Shown here one piece after another: positions 56,897-64,000 of a DNA stretch of 64,000 nt (positions are counted from its first letter, which is position 1; every line of letters begins with the position of its first letter). The notes beneath the pieces are model-generated. The model was not told the DNA's origin, made no database searches, and saw only the letters and a list, made by a program, of their open reading frames with translations. Made by a program: the position numbers and the translations under genes. The DNA lies in the NCBI RefSeq assembly GCF_963169125.1, contig NC_084795.1, forward strand, positions 187,276,214-187,340,213. Reading direction: 5' to 3'. Source of the stretch: Humulus lupulus. Lineage: Eukaryota > Streptophyta > Magnoliopsida > Rosales > Cannabaceae.

Positions 56897-57480
56897 TGTC
56901 GCCAGGGGCTCTACTTCTGCCCACTTTGTGAAGTAATCAATAGCCACAACCGCATAGCGAACTCCTCCTTTTCCCATGGGTAGGGCTCCAACTAAGTCAA
57001 TTCCCTAGACCGCAAATGGCCACAGGGACGAGATCATCTTCAGCTCGACTGGTGGAGCTCGGGCGATCGTGGTGAACTGCTGGCACTTGTCACACTTTCG
57101 GACATAAGAAATTGAGTCCTTTGATAAAGTGGGCCAATAATATCCTTGCTACAATATCTTCAAGGCCAGACTTTTCCCCCCAGCGTGTTCTCCACAAAAG
57201 CCTTCATGCACCTCCTGCAAAATAGCTTTAGCCTCTTCTAGCAGAACGCACCGTAGAAGAGGCAGAGAGAGACCGCGCCAGTACAACATTCTGTCTATGA
57301 CTATATAGCTCAGAGCTTGGTAGATTATCTTTCTTACATCCTTTCGCTCTTCGGGTAACTTCCCCGTGGTAAGATACTCGACTATGGGAGTCATCCAGGT
57401 TGGCCTGGCATCGATCATCTCGATCTCCCCTATATTCTCTACCACACTTGGTCTCTCTAAGAACTCCACTGGTATCAGGC
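56897..57480 (-). pseudogene. M integrase, N-terminal part
   Basis: Zinc-binding domain with HEGFCGEHAGGK (57200-57165) and the CDKCQQ pair near 57090; then WGIDLVG (about 57020), the first catalytic Asp. A stop near 57149 interrupts between LKIL and the following Gln. The frame runs into the X junction at 56892-56896, and the TSD keeps it continuous with 47794 downward. Confidence 0.88.
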
Positions 57481-57890
57481 TATAGGTCTCGGCTTCCTTG
57501 GAGGTGGCCAGCTTTGCTAGGGCATCAACATTGGCGTTCTGCTCCCGAGGGATCTGTTCGACTAGGCTGTACTCGAATTCGGACAGCTCCTTCTTTACCT
57601 TGGCCAGGTAGGCCGCCATCTTGTTTCCCCGCGCTTGGTATTCCCCAGATACCTGGTTTACCATGAGGTGGGAATCGCTATAGCACTGGACGGTCCTAGC
57701 CTTCAGCTCCTTGGCCACCCTCAGCCCAGCCAATAAAGCTTCGTACTCAGCCTCGTTGTTGGACGCTTTGAACCTGAATTGTAACACGGAGTGGCAACGA
57801 TGTCCCTCTGGGGATATCAAAATAATTCCAGCTCCGGACCGGTTCTCATTAGATGAACCGTCCACAGAGACTTTCCACAAGGCCTGCATC
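57481..57890 (-). pseudogene. M second (archaeal-type) RNase H
   Basis: Motifs VSVDGSSN (about 57870), NNEAEYEALLAGL (about 57760), CYSDSHLMVNQ and NANVDALAKLA (about 57530) are all present without a stop. Extra RNase H of this kind marks the Tat lineage. The frame (57149-58144) also includes the connection and part of the first RNase H. This is the best-preserved coding stretch of M. Confidence 0.88.
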
Positions 57891-59060
57891 AGTTCTTCCA
57901 CCGGTTCCTCTTGGAATCCCGTGCATTCTGCCACGAAATCTGCCAAAGCTTGGATTTTGATCGCAGTTCGTGGCACGTACAGAATCTCGAATTGGCTGAG
58001 CTCGATAGCCCATTTCGAAAGACGTCCCAATGCCTCAGGTTTTTGCAGTATTTGCCTTAAAGGTTGATCGATTATGACATGGATTGAATGGGACTGGAAA
58101 TACGGCCTAAGCTTTCTGGAGATTGTGATAAGGTAGAAAGTCATTTTTTACGTCAGAGGATATTGAGATTCAACTATGAGGAGCCTTTTGCTAATGTAAT
58201 AAACTGGCTTTTGAGACCGGTCCTCTTTCCGGACCAGCATTGCACTAGCCGCATCTTCCGTGACAGCTAGGTAAAGAAAAAGAGGCTCTCCTAATGTTGG
58301 CTTAGACAACACGGGCGGCTCGGCTAAATGTGCTTTTAGGTCGGGGAAGGCACGCTCGCACTCTTCGATCCACTCAAACTTTTTATTTCCCCGGAGCTGA
58401 TTATAGAATGGCAAACATTTGTCGGTAGATTTGGAAATGAACCGATTAATGGCTGCCACCCTTCCTGTCAGACTTTTGACGTCTTTTTGCGACCGAGGTG
58501 ATGGCATTTCGAGTAGCGATCTGATTTTGTCAGGGTTCACCTCTATTCCTCTAGTGTTGACTATAAAATCCAGAAATTTTCCTGATGCAACCCCGAAGGT
58601 ACATTTTTGGGGATTTAGTCTCATACCGTACTTCCTTAGGATCTCAAAACATTCTCTTAGGTCAGGAACATGGTCATCGGCAGTTTTTGACTTGACCAAC
58701 ATGTCGTCAACATACACTTCCATGTTTTTCCTGATCTGATTAACGAACATTCTGTTGACCAATCTCTGATATGTAGCTCCAGATTTTTTCAGCCCGAAGG
58801 GCATGACTTTGTAACAATAAACATTGGTTGGGGTCATGAAGTTTGTATGCTCCTGATCTGCATGATTCATAGCGATCTGGTTGTAACCATGAGCTTGTGT
58901 CCTGCCATGGCGTCCACCAACTGGTCGATCCTTGGTAGGGGGAAGCAATCCTTGGGACATGCTTTATTCAGGTCAGAAAAGTTGATACAGGTCCGCCATT
59001 TTCTATTGGGCTTCAGGACCAGAACAGGATTGGCGACCCAGATTAAGTATTTTGCCTCGC
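57891..59060 (-). pseudogene. M reverse transcriptase and first RNase H, with RT catalytic deletion
   Basis: Starts with KWRTCINFSDLNKACPKDC (about 58990). A deletion of about 20 bp near 58886-58895 removes the SFMDAYSG motif with the first catalytic Asp and shifts the frame. After it come YCYKVMPFGLKKSGATYQ and YVDDMLVKS (about 58700), then the thumb (SLTGRVAAINRFISK) and RNase H (LAVTEDAASAMLV, YYISKRLL). A break near 58145 separates the frames. It cannot be active. Confidence 0.88.
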
Positions 59061-59577
59061 AGATAAAACCGCATTTTAAAAGCTGAGCAACTTCCTCTTC
59101 CAGGGTCGCAGCTCAGGTCGTGCCGAGACGCCTTTGTTTCTGCGACTACGCAAGCATGCTTTTGTCCAAGCTAAGGGTATGCATGATGATGCTCGGGCTG
59201 ATCCCCACCATGTCTTCATGAGACCAAGCGAAAATGTCTAGATTTTCTTCCAAGAATTTCAGCAGCTCCGCCTTTCTCTCGTCCCCAAGGTTTTTCCCGA
59301 GCCTAACGATCCTCGAAGGGTCCTTAGGGTCGATATTTACCTCTTCGAGCTCTTCGATAGCCTGGAGCTTAGACCTTTCTTCACCAATTCTAGGGTCGAT
59401 ATCATCACTCAGGGTGGTGCCTATGCCATTACCCGGCCGAGATTCCTCTATCCCAGAGCTAGTTCTCGTTTCCTAGGGTTCATTGCTTCTGCCCTTAATG
59501 GTCATCGTCTGCTGCCCGGGTTGTGATTTTCCCTTCATGGAAATGCTATAGCATTCCCTGGCAGCGAGCTAATCACC
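59061..59577 (-). pseudogene. M linker between protease and RT
   Basis: Acidic linker region upstream of RT; frames are broken and I see no domain beyond the collinear position with W 23864-24240. Confidence 0.5.
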
Positions 59578-59960
59578 TCAGACCGTACATATCCCTGTAG
59601 GGGAGGGCAATTTGAATGCGAGGTGGCGGATAGAAGTTATGACACCAAATGCCATCAACATAGGCCGAGCCAAAATTGCGTTGTACACTGTGGGCCAGTC
59701 GATGACCACAAACTCGAGGAGTTTGGAGACACTTCGTGGTCCCTCTCCCAAGGTTGTTACTAATTCAATCGTACCTATCACTGCCGACCCTTCGCCAGAG
59801 AACCCATACAGCATGGTGGAAGTGGCCTTCACTTCAGTCACCGACAGCCCCATTTTTTCTAACGTGGACCGAAACAACAAGTTCACCGAACTCCCATTAT
59901 CAACTAGTACCCTCCTGACTCTCTGGTTGGCGAGCCCAACGGTTACAACTAGAGGATCGT
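59578..59960 (-). pseudogene. M protease
   Basis: The loop reads LVDNGSSVNLLF (about 59910), with Asn after the catalytic Asp where W has Thr. GFSGEG and the second block NAILARPML follow. The stop after GICTV ends the frame at 59578. Confidence 0.82.
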
Positions 59961-62458
59961 TATGTGGGAACTGAACATGATTGGCATCTTCTTCGGTGAA
60001 ACTGATTGGCTATCTCTCCAATCGTTGTTGCTTGGATATGGGTTGCTCTGGGATAAATTCGATTCCGTTATGAGACTTTAATACGTTGATGTACCTTTTC
60101 TAAGCACCTCTGCTCGAGCCTGCCAGATGGGGGCCCCCATAAATGGTGGTTATCTATTCTCCTATTATTGGAGGAGGGACGTCTTGTCCCCCATGGGCTC
60201 TGGTCAGATTTGTTGGAGCTTTCGGAGCTGATTGAACGTTTTGCCTGGTAGGTTGATTTGGAGTGACTCGATTCCGGGCATACTGAGCCAAGGTTCCAAC
60301 CCGGATAAGTGTCTCGATCTCATCCTTCAAATGCCTGCAATCATCGGTGTTGTGATCGATGTCGTTGTGGAATCGACAGAATTTTGAAGGGCCTCTCATA
60401 GCCTTCTGATTTTTCAAGGGCTCTAGCCTTTTCCGGGGAAGGAGGGCAGAATTGGCTAGGAAAATGTGCTCACTAGTGTTTGTGAGATAGGTATAAACCG
60501 CATACACCGGTTTTAATTTTTTCGCGGGCTTGTTCTTCTTTGGACCATGCTGGCCGCCCTCGCCGTTTCCCTTTCTCTTGCTTCCACCCCCTTGGTTATT
60601 CTGGGACACGGTCTGAGTCGTATTCGCGACGTCCGTTTCTACTCCAACGGGTTGATCAGGGACTTAGCTGGTTCCCACAACCGATGCTCTCGCTTCTTCC
60701 AAATTTATCAATTCATGGGCCTTGTTCAAGAATTCATCCACAATGCTGATACCTTTCCTTTGGATTTCTTTCCACAGTCCGCCCCCAACAAGGATTCCAA
60801 TTCTCATAGCCATGAGTTGGGAACTTTCGTCTGCCTCCCTAGCTCGGGCAGCAACGTTGGCGAACCTGCTTAAATAAGGTTTTAAGGGTTCCCTGGGTTG
60901 TTGCTTTACATTCTTTAGGGTATCTGCTTTGGCACGAGCCACTTGAGAGGCTTGGAATGCCCTCTTGAAGTCAGCACAGAAATTCTTTCACGAGCTGATT
61001 GACTGTTTCTTACACTGCTTGAACCATTGCCTAGCTGGCCCGATCAGGGTCAAAGGGAATATCAGGCATCTCAGCTCGGGCCCAATATTATGGGCTATCA
61101 TTAGGGTGTTGAACATCCCCAAGTGATCCAACAGATCTCCCTCTCCATCGAATTTGGATAGATGGGGCATCTTGAAACCCAGCAGGTATGTCGTTGCTTC
61201 GATGTTGGGGGCAAAAATCTTGAGCTCGTCCCCCGAGTCGTATTCATCTTTTCCCTTCTTTGACAGGAGCTTCTTCATTAGTTCCTCCATTTGAGCTAGC
61301 CTTTCGAGGGTTTGGTCTTTGACCCCTGGGTTGTTATGGGGTTGTTCAACAACTCCCATCCTGTTGGTCGCGTTAGGCGGGTTATTGTCCGTGAAGCATG
61401 AGCTTGGTTTGGTGGGGTATTCCCACTGTCACGTATTTCGGAAGGACCATCTTCTCGGCGAGCACGACTTTCATTTCTAGATGACTTTCGAAGGTCGGTC
61501 CTTGAGGCAGCCCGAGGGCTTTGTGCCGAACTTAGATGATTTCGCAGGTCTCCACCAGATCTGGCACTTTGGTGGCTTTCGGTCCAATAGCTTCCATTGT
61601 AAAAGCTCAAAGCCTTCTGTTGGGGGAGAGGATCTGGGACAGTTCCGCGCACTCGCGGGCGATGAGCAGAAACGGCGAGAGGAGGATTCCTCCTGGTGTT
61701 CCCGTATGCAGGAATGTCTCGAGCAGAACGAGGAGGGGATGGATATCTTATCGGCGAAGGGGGATGCCTAACTAGTGAAGCAATCCTACTCCGTCTGGCC
61801 GAATCAAATAAGCTCGCAGTCACTCTATCCCACCGCCTCCAGCTTCCTGCGCCCGAAAATCTGGCCGCAACATGGGAAGGTTGGCTAGAGTAGGTTGTCT
61901 GCGCGAGCTTTCCCCGGACCTCCTCCACGAGTTGCCACGAGCTCTCATGGGTGCGTTCGACGGTGGAGCCGAACTTGGAGTTGAAGTTCTGATTGACCAG
62001 CTGACTTGCTGGGGGGCCCTGGGAAACTCATCAAACATAGATTCCTGGTTATGATGTGACATGGGCGCAGAACTCGGGGTTGAGGTTCTAACCCACCGAT
62101 TGGGCCTGGGCCGACTATCCCTACGGGACTTGTGACTCCTGCTTTGTCTATTTCCGACTTTAATGTTGGTTGCAAGAGGGGGCCGCCAGGCCAAGACTTC
62201 CTCGATTTGCTTATTTTCTTTAGCTAGATGACTCCTCAAGTGCATGTTTTCCATTTCTACCACCATCAGGTAACCTGGGTTCGGATTTGGAGGTAGGGGC
62301 GCTGAACTCCCAGTGTCACCATGGCCCATCGGCTGCTTTCCCGATCGCTGCTGGACCTCTGGGTCTGGCTCGTTGGATACGGCGGTATGGTGATCCTCCT
62401 GCCCATCATGTTGATCTGCCTCGTTACCATGCCTCGAACGAGTGACCACCATGATCAA
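59961..62458 (-). pseudogene. M gag, frameshifted
   Basis: ATG at about 62458 opens a disordered, Ser/Arg/Pro-rich N-terminal half. A frame change near 61850 and another near 61300 lead to the capsid region (MPHLSKFDGEGDLLDHL at about 61170; PARQWFK at about 61020). After another break come YLSRFANVAARAREAD and an Asn/Lys-rich linker. The knuckle-like CRFHNDIDHNTDDC (about 60390) and RHLKDEIETLI follow. The fold and order match W and V gag, but residue identity is low, so M is a separate Tat family. Confidence 0.84.
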
Positions 62459-62485
62459 ATTTTTGTGATAGCACTAATCTAAACC

Positions 62486-62503
62486 CTCGCAATGAAAGCA
62501 CCA
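62486..62503 (-). other. Primer-binding site of M
   Basis: On the minus strand TGGTGCTTTCATTGCGAG, 3 bases from the LTR; differs from the W site at one base. Confidence 0.75.
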
Positions 62504-62506
62504 AAC

Positions 62507-63316
62507 TGTTGACGCAGTTTTTCGCCAACAGTGAATTATATGAATAACTAGGATGGATTAGTGCTTAATGGTAAACTATAATAAGAAAATGATAATATTC
62601 GAGAATTCTAGCAATGAATTATCAAGAAAGAAAAGTGATCACTTCTTTTTACGTGGTTCGGAGGTTAAAATCCCCCTAGTCCACGAGTCAATATTATTAG
62701 TGTTTCTCTTTTCTTGCTATTTTTACAAAGTATTTGCCTTACAAGAAGAATCCAACCCTTTGAAGTACCCAAGGTCTTGGTATTTATAGGAGAATGATCT
62801 CTGAGTAGGCATTGGGGGTCATCCCGTGATCTCTTTATCCCTCACGTCAGCTTTGTGACACTGATGATTAATATCTAAACCTTACACTGAAGTGTGGTCT
62901 AATCAGTAGGTAAAAATGGATAATGGGACGCATGGCCTAAATCAAGAGTGGGATTTCTGATCACACATGTTTATATTGCGTATTCGGGAATAAAACAAAC
63001 ATGTGATGTCTGTTATATGCACGTTTATATTGCGTGGTTGACTTTATAAAGATCCTGGGATACGTCAGGCCTCTGATGTACCACGAGCTTAATGTAGTTC
63101 TAGCTCGTGTCTTTTGATGCCATGTTGACAATGGTTCCATGTGATAAACAGCTAAACAACAGCTAAACGATCTGCAGCTTGAGCTATTTGTTTAGGGGAT
63201 CGTACCAAATTTCTCTGGATGAACGGTGAACACGTGGCACCTCGGTTATGGCCCTTTATTAGTTCACTTCTCCCGAGCTGCCTCAAAAAGGTACGTGTTG
63301 ATACTCAGGGCATACA
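62507..63316 (-). repeat. 5' LTR of M
   Basis: 810 bp, plus-strand start TGTTGACGCAG and end GGCATACA, followed by the TSD GATTT (63317-63321). Confidence 0.93.
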
Positions 63317-63321
63317 GATTT

Positions 63322-64000
63322 ATTATAATAATTATTAGAAAATTAGTAATTAACAAATTTTTTTAAAAAAATTTTGGAAGAGGCATTGCCGTTATTGATG
63401 ATTTTAGATATTTTTTTTAATTATTTAATAATCATAAATAAAATAAAATAAAAAATATAGAAAAATTAGAAATAGATTAGAGATTTTGACTTGAATTCTC
63501 CTTTTATTTTAAAAAAAAATATGACATTTTCCAATTTTGACATTGTCATTTAAAATATATCTGACAACAAACTTTATAGGTATTATAGATGTTTTTTCCA
63601 TATAAAATTGCTTCAATTGGCTTATCACATTATTTTATATTCATTTTAAATATTAAAAATAATTAAATAAAATATAAATATATTAGAACTCGCAATAGCT
63701 TCCACACAATTGGAGATCGTGGAAAATCTTTCGATGAATGATGCTACAGAATATATTTGAATATTTATTTATTAACTTATACATACTGATTTGTTGAAAC
63801 TTTGATGTCTCTTTTTTCTAACCACCTCCAACAATCTGAATATCACTCACATAACATAAACTTCCGATAACATCTACAACATGATAGAAAAATAAGTTAA
63901 ATATGTTAGAATATCAAGATCAATAATTTAAAATAAAAACTTTAATGATTAACAAAGATTAATAATTGAATAAACACCCGAGACCCGATAGGATTATAGG
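63322..64000. other. AT-rich flanking DNA, no genes seen
   Basis: Very AT-rich with A/T runs and no frame of note; it continues the DNA left at 14805 before M inserted. Confidence 0.8.

Larger units (their letters stand above)
14806..63316 (-). mobile_element. Element M: Tat/Retand-type Ty3-gypsy retrotransposon split by nested insertions
   Basis: LTRs at 14806-15614 and 62507-63316 share the same orientation and sequence (about 6% different by eye) and are flanked by GATTT at 14801-14805 and 63317-63321. Between them, on the minus strand, lie PBS, gag, protease, RT, RNase H, a second RNase H and integrase. A plus-strand antisense gene and a tandem-repeat tail precede the left LTR. W, Z and X and their TSDs interrupt it. 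Removing them leaves four pieces (14806-20223, 38073-38077, 46985-47799, 56897-63316), about 12.7 kb, a normal length for the Tat lineage. An RT deletion, frameshifts and stops make it inactive. Confidence 0.93.

Overview
This window is a block of plant intergenic DNA made almost entirely of transposable elements. I find no convincing host gene, tRNA, rRNA or CRISPR array. The chromovirus (Tekay-type) and Tat/Retand-type Ty3-gypsy retrotransposons, a plant Mutator-like element (MULE) and AT-rich flanks point to a large, repeat-rich flowering-plant genome, probably a eudicot; I cannot name the species.

Layout. (1) 1-551: a piece of a spliced antisense gene (Transposase_28-like) from a Tat element. 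(2) 552-10091: Tekay element 'Y' (+), full of stop codons. Its two flanks are unrelated and it has no target-site duplication (TSD). (3) 10092-13497: a 3'-truncated MULE (-) with one terminal inverted repeat, then AT-rich DNA. (4) 14806-63316: one Tat-type element 'M' (-), TSD GATTT on both sides, blown apart by later insertions so that about 12.7 kb of its own sequence spans 48.5 kb.

Nesting inside M. W (Tat-type, +, 20224-38067, TSD TGTGG/CGTGG) sits in the tail of M. Inside W lies V (31751-36976), a gag-only deletion derivative. At V's 5' end is a piece of a Tekay LTR (31270-31750), the fourth nesting level. Z (Tekay-type LTRs, +, 38078-46979, TSD CTACT) landed 5 bp beyond W. X (Tekay, -, 47800-56891, TSD GTTAT) split M's integrase gene without disturbing its frame across the TSD.

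How the parts relate. M and W share one architecture: LTR, primer-binding site, gag, protease, reverse transcriptase, RNase H, a second RNase H, integrase, then an antisense spliced gene reading back toward integrase, a fast-changing tandem-repeat region, polypurine tract, LTR. The antisense gene occurs three times in the window (1-551, 16.1-19.3 kb, 28.4-30.8 kb). Two copies keep an intron at the matching place, directly before a coiled coil; another intron is present in one copy and precisely absent in another. This spliced antisense gene is the most interesting system here. Other highlights are Z, whose 2231-bp LTRs are nearly identical although its interior is wrecked, so it must be moved in trans, and V, which keeps a 458-codon gag ORF after losing all of pol.

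Nearly every autonomous copy carries stops or catalytic substitutions. Many stops are CAG to TAG changes, as expected from deamination of methylated cytosine in silenced DNA. All identifications come from reading the sequence; divergence values are by-eye estimates.
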